Shown here piece by piece: positions 49,682 through 61,747 of a stretch of 64,000 bases of DNA. The number at the start of each line of letters is the position of its first letter. Position 1 is the first letter of the stretch. The notes under the pieces were generated by a model. It ran no database searches and was not told where the DNA came from. It was given only the letters and a program-made list of their open reading frames with translations. Source of the stretch: Paracentrotus lividus. Its lineage: Eukaryota > Echinodermata > Echinoidea > Camarodonta > Echinidae. Location: contig CALNVZ010003426.1 in NCBI GenBank assembly GCA_940671915.1, positions 40,216,318 to 40,280,317 of the forward strand, in the 5' to 3' direction. A program made the translations under genes and the position numbers.

Positions 49682-49820
49682 ATTCCATACAAACGGGATT
49701 TCCCCTTTCAATCTGGCATAACAGAGGAATTTAGTAACAAGGGTCTTCTGATAATTTGATATACTTAAGCTAAGTTCCTCTGTTATGCAGATTGAAAGGG
49801 GAAATCCCGTTGTATGGAAT
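49682..49820. mobile_element. Foldback element with ~50-bp arms
   Basis: The left arm starts ATTCCATACAAACGGGATTT. The right arm is its inverse, ending ATCCCGTTGTATGGAAT, with one or two differences. The loop of about 38 nt includes a 29-bp segment (49738-49766) that recurs just after the assembly gap at 51038. It is non-coding. Confidence 0.8.
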
Positions 49821-49835
49821 AATAATATATAAATT

Positions 49836-51003
49836 AAATCCAAACAAACAACGAGGCCTTCACCCCAAGAGGTTTTGTGACTAATTATGCCACTGTTTCA
49901 ATGATCTTATTTCAAAACCATTGAACTGAAACTAGATCCACCGATGCGCTGACCCTGCTGATATACATTTATAATATTATATAGATATCATCAATTTTGA
50001 CCATACCACTTCCCATACACTTTTTTTTTACAGATTAAATTCAAGCGGTTAGTTTTGTTTTTGTCATTTGAGTCTGTCCTTGGGTTGTTCCGGGGAGTTT
50101 GTGCTGGATGTGAAAAAAAAAAGAAAGGAAGTAAAAGGAAACCTTCAGTTGGGTCGGGCGGGGTTGTTTTTTTGTTGTTTTTTTGTTTTTGTTTGTTTTT
50201 TTTTGGGGGGGGGGAAGTACAGCAAGTCATGCCTCATGCGTCTCCTCTTCACCGCTGCCATCTTGTGTTTCTTCTGTTTATATCTTATGGTCATTATGTA
50301 ATATATCTTATGTTTACTTTGAAAAGCGCTTTGAAACAATATGCATAAAGCGCTATATAAATGTAATAATTATCATTATTGTAACACCAATGTTTGCAAT
50401 GATCAATCGAAAATGACAATAGCCAATCAAAATTATTTTACACGCTATTATGTTTAAAAGTCAGTAAGCATTTAGAATTGTTCTCTCCTTTTAGCAATTG
50501 ATCGCAAACCGTTGTGTTACGGGCCGGATGTCTTCAGAATTTTGCCAATCAACAGCAAAATACTGTCTTTGAAATTTATAAAACTGTGACCAAAGAGTCA
50601 TATACATACGCACTGTGCCTCACGCATGGAGGATAACGTAAGACAATTATTTCTCTGAGTGCAGCAATACTTCTTCCATTATGTTAAGGTGAAGAGCAGA
50701 GGAATCCCGTCAACAATATTAAAGTAAAAAAGAAATTACAGGTCGTTTGCCTTTGTGTTTAAGCTCTCATCGCTCATCTAAAAATTTTACGATTCTAGCA
50801 CCAAAAGAGATACTTGCATGATATCACGTGCGATGGTATACAACTTATAGAGCTTCACATATCATGATTATAACCAGCCTAACACAAAATTCTGTATTTC
50901 CTATTTTGGTCATAGACAAGGGCATACACCATAAAAGGATGAAGCCTCAAAATACCAACCTAATGGTAATTACGCTGACACCCCTCCCCCACAAACACAT
51001 TAC
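49836..51003 (+). repeat. Left arm of a 1.17-kb inverted repeat
   Basis: This arm is matched in reverse by 53458-54645. Differences seen by eye are mostly single-base insertions or deletions, with this arm usually the shorter. It contains an L2-type tail and long homopolymers. It ends 9 bp before a 25-N gap. It could be a recent inverted duplication, a transposon with very long inverted ends, or an assembly artefact. Confidence 0.9.
50305..50380 (+). mobile_element. L2-type LINE or SINE 3' tail
   Basis: Two AAGCGCT words about 25 nt apart (AAAGCGCTTTGAAACA and AAAGCGCTATATAAATGTAA) precede an ATTATCATTATTG tail, the L2-clade 3' end layout. The body to the left, perhaps to about 50040, has no tRNA-like promoter that I can see. 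The same tail appears in reverse near 54094-54165 in the other arm. Confidence 0.55.
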
Positions 51004-51012
51004 ATAGCGTAA

Positions 51013-51037
51013 NNNNNNNNNNNNNNNNNNNNNNNNN
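51013..51037. other. Assembly gap (25 N)
   Basis: Twenty-five unknown bases. The exact size is probably conventional rather than measured. Confidence 0.99.
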
Positions 51038-51066
51038 CAAGGGTCTTCTGATAATTTGATATACTT
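51038..51066 (+). repeat. 29-bp duplicate of the foldback loop
   Basis: The sequence right after the gap, starting CAAGGGTCTTCTG, is identical over 29 bp to 49738-49766 in the loop of the foldback element. The flanks beyond differ. Confidence 0.9.
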
Positions 51067-51630
51067 TAATGTAAAATACAAATTAACTGCTAAAAGTCAC
51101 GTATAGACGTGCTGAACAAAAATGTTAGACATGTTTGTTTTGAAACATTTTGGATTGCCCCACATGGACGTAAAGTTCATATAGCTCTCCTGTTAGTTTC
51201 GATAATAGTTTTGACCTACCACAGTTTTGGCCTTCCATTGGCATGCAGCCTCCATCCAGAAATGACCTTTAATTAACGGCGACACTTGACTTATAAAGAG
51301 CAAGTAGAAAATTCAGAAAGTCTAGGTTTAATAGCTATCACAATGATATGAACTCTATATAGGTCATACGCATGGTACTGCACTACCATGTGAACAACAG
51401 CACCTTTTCGTGGTATTTCAAGACACAAGTTCAAAATACCACCAGCGAGTGCGGGTTAAAGAGCGGTCAGGCGACCACGTGATCTACTTGGAAGCGATCA
51501 ACAACGCCGCACAACATGCACTCTTTTCACATCTACCGGAGATGAACGTGGATGCATTGTGACGTCACTCTCCGCCTAGCTGGTAGGAATCGAATCTGCG
51601 TATCGAAGAAAAAACGGCATGACACGGGCT

Positions 51631-51684
51631 CTGTAACATAAAAAGGGTACAATCAATCTTACGAATGTCTCTTTTCTGTTACAG
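51631..51684. mobile_element. Short copy of the CTGTAACATAAA MITE family
   Basis: It begins CTGTAACATAAAAAGGGTAC, continues with AATCAATCTTACG and ends TCTTTTCTGTTACAG. The 2293-2411 element begins with closely similar sequence. This copy is about half its length. Confidence 0.6.
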
Positions 51685-53457
51685 GGCATCTGTAGGATAT
51701 TAAATATTAAATTAAAATAAAATTCAAAGCTATTCGTGATGTTTGTCTTTGATTGCTCTGTATTGGCAAGCACAACGTATGTTTTTGGGTTTCTTTGATG
51801 ACGTTATGTGAACAGCTTCTCATCTTTGGAAAGGAAAGGGAAATCCATAATCCATCAAAGTGACCCAAATAATTAAGTTTGTCTTTTTTTTGTCTTTTTT
51901 TTGGTCTTTTTTTTGGGGGGGGGGGGTGGCTCTGCAGTATGGAAATACGTAAATAGTTCAAATAAATAACCATTATTTCACTAAAATACTAGATTAGAGA
52001 AATGCCATACCCTTTATTCCTTCTCATTCCTGTTGATATAAATTAATATATATTTTCAATTTGTCCATGAAAAGTTTTCGTGTAATTATGAATCGAAAAA
52101 TGAATTACTGCTATATTCGGAATCGTATCTTTCTGATGTTACTGGAGATGTGTTCTGGGAACAAAGTGTGCGTAATTTGGTCTATTTTATTTAAAGCAAA
52201 TTATCACAAAAGTCTCGAGATTTGTATCAATTTTGTTTTGTTTTGTTTGTTTGTTTTTTTCATTATCATAATTGTTTCGCCTAATAAATAACTCGTCTGA
52301 TTTGGAGCGTAGTTATGATCAGCGCGAACGATCATGTAGGCATACAGAATAATTTTGTCTTGCCTTCATCAAAGCAACCGCGACAATGAACATAAAAATC
52401 AAACCACTTTTCGTTTTTAGATGACATCAGGTATTTCACTGTGTTATCACCCCCTCTGAGAGCTGCCATATCGCTGGCAATAATGACTTTAAAGGGATTG
52501 TATAAGTTTAAAAAACAAGAGAAATTGCATCAAGATTTAATAATAAAATTATATTGTTCCAACAGTAAAAACAAACTACTGAAAGTTTCAGATCAAATGG
52601 GAGTCATTTACTACCTTAAAACAATGTAACAAACAATGCCAAGCATACAGCCGAACACCAGTACCCTCTGCTGCTAGATCATCAGGCCGCTAGGGACGGG
52701 GGACTATACAACAGGGAATGGGTGTATGTTGTGCTATGTGGAAAAGCACATGGTTCTATAAACTATTCGTAGATGGTTTATAAAATTTGAGTATGAAATC
52801 ATTGCTATATCGATGGTAAAGAAAGCAATTAGCTTGCAATTTTGAAGAGATACCGGACTGACCTAAGTGTTTATAATTATGTTGGCAAAATAAGCTAAAT
52901 CGAATAGAATGTGATTTGAATATCATTCAATGTTACTGCATCCCTTTAATAAAGAAGATTAATCATTCAACGCGATCATGATCACTATTTTATGACCTTC
53001 ATATTATATCGTTCAGACGCGATGTAACAAGTTTTTCTTCGTGTTTTAAATGCCTCAATTAGAATGATATCTGAATTGATAATGTTCAATAGCAGCTGCC
53101 TACATTGATTTCCCTGTTTTCTATCTGGGACTTATAATTCCCAATGTTGCCATCGTCAAGTATTTTAATCGTGAGAAATTGAATCATGATACATATATTT
53201 ACTGGGGGCAGTTTTGTCTCAGGAAATACACTTCCATAATAAATATAGGATAAGGAATTTTGTTATGGACTTGAAGTTTTATTTTCTGGTCAATTGATTT
53301 TCCCTTCAACTTTTTTAATCTCATGGTAATCTAATCATTTAATTTCAGCATCAGTAAAATTGCCAAATAAGCCAGTTACCTAAATGACCTAGGGTTGTCA
53401 TGCATCTGCCTTAAATAAATAATATATTTATTTCTTTATATATATTCTACCGTATTG

Positions 53458-54645
53458 GTAATGTGTTTGTGGGGGAGGGGTGTCAGCGTAATTACCATTA
53501 GGTTTGGTATTTTGAGGCTTCATCCTTTTATGGTGTATGCCCTTAGTCTATGACCAAAATAGGAAATACAGAATTTTGTGTTAGGCTGGTTATAATCATG
53601 ATAATGGAAGCTCTATAAGTTGTATACCATCGCACGTGATATCATGCAAGTATCTCTTTTGGTGCTAGAATCGTAAAATTTTTAGATGAGCGATGAGAGC
53701 TTAAACACAAAGGCAAACGACCTGTAATTTCTTTTTTACTTTAATATTGTTGACGGGATTCCTCTGCTCTTCACCTTAACATAATGGAAGAAGTATTGCT
53801 GCACTCAGAGAAATAATTGTCTTACGTTATCCTCCATGCGTGGAGGCACAGTGCGTATGTATATGAACTCTTTTGGTCACAGTTTTATAAATTTCAAGAA
53901 CAGTATTTTGCTGTTGATTGGCATAAATTCTGAAGACATCCGGGCCTCGTAACACAACGGTTTGCGATCAATTGCTAAAAGGAGAGAACAATTCTAAATG
54001 CTTACTGGACTTTTAAACATAAATAGCGTGTAAAATAATTTTGATTGGCTATTGTCATTTTCGATTGATCATTGCAAACATTGGTGTTACAATAATGATA
54101 ATTATTAACATTTATATAGCGCTTTATGCATATTGTTTCAAAGCGCTTTTCAAAGTAAACATAAGATATATTACATAATGACCATAAGATATAAACAAGA
54201 AACATCAAGATGGCAGCGGTGAAGAGGGAGACGCATGAGGCATGACTTGCTGTACTTCCCCCCCCTCCCAAAAAACAAAAACAAAAACAAAAAAAACAAC
54301 AAAAAAAACAACCCCGCCCGACCCAACTGAAGGTTTTCCTTTTACTTCCTTTCTTTTTTTTTTCACATCCAGCACAAAACTCCCAGGAACAACCCAAGGA
54401 CAGACTCAAATGACAAAAACAAAACTAACCGCTTGAATTTAATCTTGTAAAAAAAAAGTGTATGGGAAGTGGTTATGGTCAAAATTGATGATATCTATAT
54501 TAATATTATAAATGTATATCAGCAGGGTCAGCTGCATCGGTGGATCTAGTTTCAGTTCAATGGTTTTGAAATAAGATCATTGAAACAGTGGCATAATTAG
54601 TCACAAAACCTCTTGGGGTGAAGGCCTCGTTGTTTGTTTGGATTT
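53458..54645 (-). repeat. Right arm of the 1.17-kb inverted repeat
   Basis: Reverse complement of 49836-51003, 1188 bp. It appears to be the fuller version: where the arms differ this one usually keeps an extra base. It carries the reverse copy of the L2-type tail near 54094-54165. Confidence 0.9.
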
Positions 54646-56425
54646 TTTCTTTTCTTTTTTTTTAGTAATAACCTGAAATTAACGATCAAGGATATAATAT
54701 GAATGCCAAGAACAAGGGAAAAGAGAGCATTTTGTTCCAAAATTGTAAGGCTGCATCCCCTAAGCCCAACCCTTTTTTTTTTCATTTATTAGACTACATG
54801 GTAGTGTGGACCAACAAATTATATATTGATATCATGTACTTCTGTATAGGCCCACCTTCTGATGTTTGTGCTGCATATTTGTAGATTTCAAAGAAGATGG
54901 GATCAATTTCGATTTATAAACAGTCCCTTTAAGCCTAAAAGAACTGGAGGCAATGATTCCCTACCCCGACAATTCTGAAACAAACGGGAGTGCCACCGCG
55001 CAATTTTGTGAATATTTTCTTTTAATTTTCGCGCAACTCTTTCAGACAAATTAAGTACAAATTATTAAAAGTGTTAATGTATTTTCACCATATTTATAAA
55101 GGTATAACTTTTATATTAATTGGCGGCAATTATTTTTCCATCACAATCATACCTCAATACTTACTTTTGACAAAAATCAACAAAAAATGTGAAGAAAAAA
55201 AAGAAATATGGGATGACACCGATTGTTATTTTTTCCAGAATTGATAAGAAATGTTATATACTGTAATATTTCACACACACAAAAAGAAGCTTTATTTAGC
55301 ATGTTTAGTGATTTCATGCCAAAAGTATGACTCATCACATTAATAAGCATGGTAAAAATGATTATAACAAGAAAATCAGGAAAAAATTACTATAAAGTCT
55401 GGACATTACATTGCACACTACAAACATGTACATTTCTGATGCCCTCATGCGATCGGCGGCCGAGACCTCAGTCTTTACAGCTATCAAAATACTGCAGTCT
55501 GATAAAGGGTGGGTAAAAAAGGAAAAATTTACATAAAATAGATGACCCTTTATTCCCTGGCAGCAAGGTGAACTGACTAACATCATACATGTTTTTCGGC
55601 AACGCTTTGAATGTATTGATACAGGAATCATTCGCTGGCCTGTTTCAATTTGCGGTGAACAGAATTTTTCATTAACGCTACGTCGTAAAAAAAAAAAAAA
55701 AATGTCTAGCCTGGCGAACGCGATATTGGAAAATACAATTTCACGACATTACTGCCTAGAATTATTGCAGTTCATGCTCTTCCCTTCTCTCTCTCTCTCT
55801 CTCCATCTCTTTCTCTCTCTTTCTCTCTATCTTTCTCTTTCTCTCTCCCTCTCCCTCTCTGTGCCCTCCTATAAGCACATACGCTCTTCTTCTTTCCTCC
55901 TCTTTCTTCTTCTTCTCCTCCTCCTCCTCTTCATCCCCTCACTCTCTCTCTCTCTCTCTTTCCCCCTCACTCTCCCTATCTCTGTATTTAATTTTTCATT
56001 GTCTCGCTCTTCATTTCCCTCTCTACCGTATAATAACCTAAAAAATTTTTTCTGAATCATTTTCTTTCATTGGAAAAGTGAGATCTACGACGATTTCGCA
56101 TGGCCTTTATCCTTATGCGACACAGATTTATAACAGTTAATATTGTAATTGTAATTTAGTTCTTATCTCTTTTTTGTGTGGTTGTTGTTGTTGTTGATAT
56201 TATATCCCCTCTGTCGACACCTATCTTCCCCCTCGCCTTCCTCTCTCAAACATCTCCTCTACTTTTTTATTTCATGTCTTACTCACTATTTTTTTTTGTA
56301 TATATATATATATATATATATATTTCCAAGTGTGTGAAATCAGTTGAGGGTTTGTTCCAAAATGTGCTCGATGCCATTAGGGCAGAGCATTATAGGTACG
56401 CCTATATATATCATCTTTTATTTAG
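54646..56425. other. No recognisable gene; CT-rich microsatellites
   Basis: An A run lies near 55688. An imperfect (CT)n stretch, with a CTT/CTC part, spans about 55783-55976. A (TA)n run is at about 56299-56322. Frames rich in Ser and Leu here are artefacts. Confidence 0.6.
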
Positions 56426-56833
56426 TATAGGCGAAATGAATGAAACATGACTCGAAACGTAGCTCTCAAATTCCTTTATTCACAAGCTTTCGGCCAGCAT
56501 GGCCTTCATCAGGCTACAAAATAAGACGAAACAAAATTAGACAAAACATGAGTGGTTGACAGGCACAACCTGTTATATCAACAAAATTTAACCGATATTT
56601 CATATCACATATTATTTATTATACACCTTATTATTTAATCGTGACAGACTATATAAAAAAACAAATATCGGTTAAATTTTGTTGATATAACAGGTTGTGC
56701 CTGTCAACCACTCATGTTTTGTCTAATTTTGTTTCGTCTTATTTTGTAGCCTGATGAAGGCCATGCTGGCCGAAAGCTTGTGAATAAAGGAATTTGAGAG
56801 CTACGTTTCGAGTCATCTGTTTCATTCATTTCG

Positions 56834-56839
<6 letters not shown>
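56426..56839. mobile_element. Long palindrome with hammerhead-like core in each arm
   Basis: Arms of about 175 bp (56426-56600 and 56663-56839) are nearly identical inverses around a 62-bp loop. In the right arm, plus strand, CTGATGA is followed by AGGCC-ATGCT-GGCC and GAAA near 56750-56775. This resembles the catalytic core layout of a hammerhead ribozyme, apart from one extra A. Flanking GTAGC and GCTAC could pair as a stem. No convincing cleavage triplet is seen. Hammerheads are known from Penelope-like elements, so a head-to-head pair of such ends is one reading. TA runs lie nearby on both sides. Confidence 0.7.
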
Positions 56840-56883
<44 letters not shown>

Positions 56884-57331
56884 TAATTATATACGTACAT
56901 ACCTCACCCCTTTCCATTACAGTATAACACAGTGCCCTAAACCTAACATTAAACCCTGATGCAACCCTAACATTGACCAAACCTTAGACGAAATAAATCC
57001 TTGAGCAATTATAGCAATTATAGCAAGAGCAAATGTCGTTTCACCATCCACCCCTTCCACAATCCACATGCTATGTTGCAATCTAAGAAGATAGCTGATT
57101 ATATCAACACAGAATTACACACACATTTTCGAATCATTCGTCCATTGGGTAAATGATATGGCATCCAAATATTTATGTGAAACTAATTCCAACAGCATAT
57201 AGGTCTCCCGCTCTCTTCGAACCCTTCGTTAGATGTAGTTCAATCCAGTGAAAAAATTTGGAGCCATTCCCGGAAGGCTCAGAGCCCTTTATTACATGAA
57301 ATGATTCATTCAGTGTCTTTAAGTTTTGTGC
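56840..57331. other. Spacer with TA microsatellite
   Basis: A (TA)n/(CA)n tract to about 56884 is followed by plain sequence with CCCTAAAC-type words near 56934-56990, probably chance. Confidence 0.45.
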
Positions 57332-57334
57332 TAA

Positions 57335-58003
57335 TGGCCCGGTCACAGCTACACGACGCACGGCCAGCGCACAAAAAAAGAAAAAAAGAAAATAAGCTCT
57401 ATGCGTCGTTGTGCGTCGAACTTTCTGATGATATTGGAGAAGGTAATGCGTATGTAGGGCGCTCCCACAGCGCTCCCATAGCGCCCCCACATCGCTCCCA
57501 CAGCGCATACACTGCGCACATATTAAAGCATCCAACTAATACATAGCTTGCTCTGGCTGTCTACCCGAATGACCCGCGCAGGCACAGCGCACAACCTGCG
57601 AACAAAAGTGGTTGCCCCTCACATTGACGGTTCGATTGTTTGCAATGCATTCGCAACGCTTGGACCTACGCACACGTCACGAATGCTTAACGCGTGGTCT
57701 GCGTGTGTCTGGCGCTGGCGCTGCGCGCTCTGCGAATGTCTGGCGCTGGTGCTGCGCCCTCTGCGCATATCTGGCGTTCTGCCGGCGTTTACATCCATGC
57801 GTTGAGCTCGACACAAATATTTGGGCATGCTCAAAATTTTCAGACGCATAACTGCGCACAACGACCAATCAAAAAGCGTTCATCTATAGCGCGCTCGACG
57901 AGTGAGCGAGTGTCAGCTACAAGCCAGCGCAAGACAACACATTGCCCAAAACTGCTACTTTTTCTGAGCGCTGGCCGTGCGTCGTGTAGCTGTGACCGGG
58001 CCG
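57335..58003. mobile_element. Harbinger-like non-autonomous element
   Basis: Terminal inverted repeats of about 36 bp, exact by eye, begin GGCCCGGTCACAGCTACACG. TAA lies on both sides (57332-57334 and 58004-58006), matching the 3-bp target duplication of PIF/Harbinger transposons. The interior is GC-rich, with repeated GCGCTCCCACAGCGC and TCTGGCGCTGGCGCTGCGC-like words that make frames of up to 120 residues on both strands. None resembles a transposase. Class assignment rests on the ends and the TAA. Confidence 0.75.
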
Positions 58004-58006
58004 TAA

Positions 58007-59129
58007 TCCTAAGGCTATAATCATGATCATATGAATTTCTAAAATAAGTCAATTAAGTAATATAGCCCCATTATAGAACTCACTTCTTAGCAATTGACAA
58101 AGAAAGTAGATTTGTTTCAATGTTAAAAACAAATCTGAAGTCTAATGCATGGTTAATAGTTTGTAGGCAAGAATGTTGTCATCCAACAGTAAGGAATCGA
58201 GGCCTTTAGTTTTAGGTTTGCCCAGTAAGTAGCATATCTTATATTATGATTTTTTTTAAGAAAAACTAATAATAAACATTTCTTTTAAACATATCAAGTT
58301 GTGTACATCCTTTAAATTTAAGATTACTTTTTTTCCGGATGGTGCAAGGTAAAAATAATAATCTCGATCTTACATTTTCAACTAAAAAAAAAAAAAAAAA
58401 AAAAACATAAAGAAATACAAAAAGGTCTTCGACGATGTGGCACACTTCAGAGGTCAGAAATTGGTGGGGGAGGGGAAGCGTGTTATACAGCGTCAAGATT
58501 GCATCTCTCGCTCTTCCGTTCTCGTCTTTTAGTGAACGACACGTTACACTACAAGCCGCCCTAAACTCAAACCAAGAAAATCTGCCTCATGGAGACCTAT
58601 ATTCTTGGTTCCTCTACGTAAGTATAATCTTTCTCCAGTCACATGTTTCCGACATTATTTTTTGCCGGGACCAGCGCGGTGTGAATTGATCGTTTTGGGC
58701 CTGCTCAATTAGGTGTTAACACCTAATTGAATTTCTCGACGGACGATTATGAATGGTATATAGTTTGTATTTCCGGCCAGTTCCGGAGGAGACAAAATGC
58801 TGAAGATAATATTATACATTGCCAAGGTGTCCCACAAGCCAAAGGGATCTGGTCTCGAGGACGAAGTGAAACCCGAATTGCAGATCAATATAACTGTGAT
58901 GGTATAGTTAATGAGCTCAATGTAGTTAAAAAGTTATACAAGTAAAAAAATATCATAGTATACTGCCAAATGGAATAAATGAATAAATAATTACTTCCGA
59001 AAGAAATTTTCAAGATTTGGGGATTAATAATCAAATATGGTAATGTCAGCTGTTTTGAAACATTTGTGTTGTCAAACTGAAGAATGTCGGCTATTGAAAT
59101 AAGAGTGAAATTGGTAATAAGGAATTTTT
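58007..59129. other. No recognisable gene
   Basis: About 1.1 kb. An A run lies at about 58384-58405. A perfect 26-bp palindrome at 58705 is listed separately. Short frames near 58435 and 58727 have no recognisable domain. Confidence 0.45.
58705..58730. repeat. Perfect 26-bp palindrome
   Basis: TCAATTAGGTGTT is followed directly by its exact reverse complement. It could be a remnant of a foldback, or a dimeric protein site. No gene context favours either. Confidence 0.9.
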
Positions 59130-59295
59130 GGAGGGTTGCTTGGGTTTTGACGTATGTTTATCAATCGCATAATTATGATCATTATCACCTTCCGAAATAC
59201 GTTACTGGGATTCGAACATAGTTCTGATTCTTCTCAGTTTTTGTTGACTGATGCAGAGAGCTGACATACGTAAGAGTTACCAATCGACCAACTCC
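59130..59295 (-). mobile_element. tRNA-derived SINE, copy A
   Basis: The reverse strand reads GGAGTTGGTCGATTGG near its start, TCTCTGCATCAG next, then a GTTCGAATCCC B box, AGTAACGTATTTCGG and a 3' part GTCAAAACCCAAGCAA. The copy at 62805-63010 has the same parts in the same order, which defines a SINE family with an internal RNA polymerase III promoter. A LINE would have supplied reverse transcription; which one is unknown. Confidence 0.7.
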
Positions 59296-61747
59296 TGAAA
59301 ATGGGAATGGTATTGGGGATGCTAATAATATAAATTATAAATGAAAATTTAGGGTAGTAGTTTTAAAACAGTTTACTGTGTCTAAAAATAAATCGAACGT
59401 GCATAGCGATTAAAATGAGAAGGTGTTTATGAGTACATCTTTCCTCGTTGGTAGCTAAATTTATTCGTAGTTATTCCTAGTACGATGGCGGCAAAACGAG
59501 GAATATTTTATAGTCGACATGAAAGGGACTCTGTTTTCTTGATTATTCAGGTGTTATTTTGAGCGTCACACTTTGAGACTTTAATCACATAATACAAACT
59601 GGCGCATTGTTATCAATGAAATCACTTGGTGCAGTAATAAAACGGTATGACTTGCACATTTAAATTGGTTTTGTAAAAGCTCCTTGGTTGATCGTACCTA
59701 ATGTAGGTGTGCACCCGTTCAATGAGCAGTACTGGTTTCATAAACACCACGTTTTGAAAAAGGGTATTCTTCCAATAGAAATTCTCGATGCTTCCTCTGT
59801 AATTTACGGATAATTTTGATTACTTCAACCTGCCACAAATTGCATCTTTTGTCGGATACTAGTGCGACTTTTACAAGTTACACCTTCGTAATAATTATGA
59901 CATTCAATGACGAACTACCTTTACATAAGCATGGGTCATGCTGTAAATACGAAATGGGAGCAGAGGCGTTCAGGATCTTTTTTTCTCTCTCTCTTTTTTT
60001 TTTATTATTATTTTTTTTTATCTATTAATTTTTGTTAAGGTGTGGGAAAGTTGTAACCTTTCGTTCAATTAGGTCATAATCCTATATACCCATGTCATTT
60101 TTTTTTTATAAACATGGTTATATGAATGGTGCCATCCAAAGCCTCCAACAGAGACGCCACTTCTCATCCACTTTTTTCATCCAAGTTTCTGTCTTAAAAT
60201 CGCTCTTTTTCCACCTTTCTTTCCATTTCATAATCATGTCATGTCGTCAGATAACATCAGTAAGACTTTTACCATACCAGGCCCCCAAAACGAGCGACGG
60301 AATTTCCCTCATTGTGAAAGGTTAATTGCCAATTGTTTCTTGAGACGGAAATTTACTGGAGCAATTAGATGTTCTGCCCAACAAACCATTCTGATGATCA
60401 TTCGATGGACATTATTCCTAATCACATAACTTCAAAGTTATTTTAACACACATCTTCTCTATTTAACGGTACATTATGTAGGCCCCTCCCTCACGGCTAA
60501 AGTCGATTTTCATCACTGCCGAACATCCTCCTTCCGTCTAAAATACAAACTTGTAGAAGAAGATTCCACAAAATAATACATTTCTTAAAAGCGATAATAG
60601 GCACTCAGAAAAGGGGAAAATAATTGGAACAAATAATTGATGAAAGTAAGCGTATATAGGAAAAGAAAACGTACACCTATATATTAAAGATTAAGGTGAG
60701 ATAACAAATTCGTGGTTTCTAAGGTGGGCTTTTTCGTTATCATGTTTGCATTACATGTCTGTTTTTCAAATGTAATCCTATTACTGCTCCATTTCTAATT
60801 TCAGTGTAGATTTTGGGAAGGCTGATATTTTGCCAATAAAGATAAGTTCCTTCAATTTCAATTGAGAATTCCAAAATGTTCTTTCTTGGCAGATTTAGTG
60901 CCAGAATATATAAGTCCAATGCATTTCTTTTAGTTTGTAACCATAAATTATTTATGGAAGTTTTTTTAAATCAAATTAATTTGTTTGTTTGTGTCCACAT
61001 ACATACACTTAATCGTTTTGGCAATCGAAATCTAATATGACTAGTTCCGTGATTGTTAAAATTGTAATTAGTCAATGAACAATATTTTCCCTAAAAAGCT
61101 CTCATTTCTAGGAATATCACAAAATGATGCACCCCGGTGTTTCGAGAGAAAAAATAAAACCAGAACATCAATTTCTTTTCACTTTTCCCTTTAATCAAAA
61201 CATGATAGACAAGTCTACAATAACATAATTTAGGCCTAGGCCTACAGACAAAACAAAACTGTAAAAGTGAAGGGAAAAAAATAAATCTTTTGATTAGAAC
61301 AATTTTCATCGCATTAATACACGGGTTTGTTCGGTCAATAAAATGTATTGTTGAAAAGAATGTTGGTTGGTTGGTTCTCCATAGATGGCGCTTGTCAATC
61401 TCGAGGATTATTTGCGCCAGGCTCGTATATAGTTTTGGCTTAGGCTTCAAAAGTTAAGCCCACGAGCAACTTTCCTTTGTGAAGTGTAATTAGATGTGGT
61501 TTAATTTAGTTTTTACAAAGGAAAGAAAAAGAAGAAGGAAAAAAAAATCGCACAATTATTAAATGCATAAAAGCGAAAAGGAGTTTGTTGATGTTGTTGT
61601 TTTTTATATTTTACGACGCTTTCATCCATTATATGAATATTTACGCCTTTAATCGCAACATTGTTCGTGGAACACCCCAAAAGCTTTATTTCATCATGTC
61701 AACATCGTTATGGGAACAACAAAGGGATCCATGATAGCTTTAACAAG
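59296..61747. other. No recognisable gene
   Basis: About 2.5 kb of AT-rich sequence. A 119-residue minus-strand frame at 61091-61450 is Phe- and Ile-rich with no recognised domain. A CCTAGGCCTA word lies near 61234. Confidence 0.45.

Larger units (their letters stand above)
51004..53457. other. Core between the inverted arms; no recognisable gene
   Basis: About 2.45 kb including a gap. Homopolymer runs lie near 51888-51927. No transposase or other domain is seen. A MITE copy at 51631-51684 is listed separately. Confidence 0.5.

Noticed and set aside
51570-51605. Another tRNA-derived SINE head (GATTCGATTCC word on the minus strand)
   Set aside because: One weak B-box match with no A box and no second copy in the window.
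54002-54409. 135-residue minus-strand frame, partly repeated in the other arm at 50068
   Set aside because: It spans the inverted-repeat arm including a homopolymer run and the L2-type tail; the two copies lose frame relative to each other and carry no domain.
57173-57868. Overlapping frames of 60-120 residues on both strands
   Set aside because: Inside the GC-rich Harbinger-like element; repeated GCGC words explain the openness, and no transposase motif is present.
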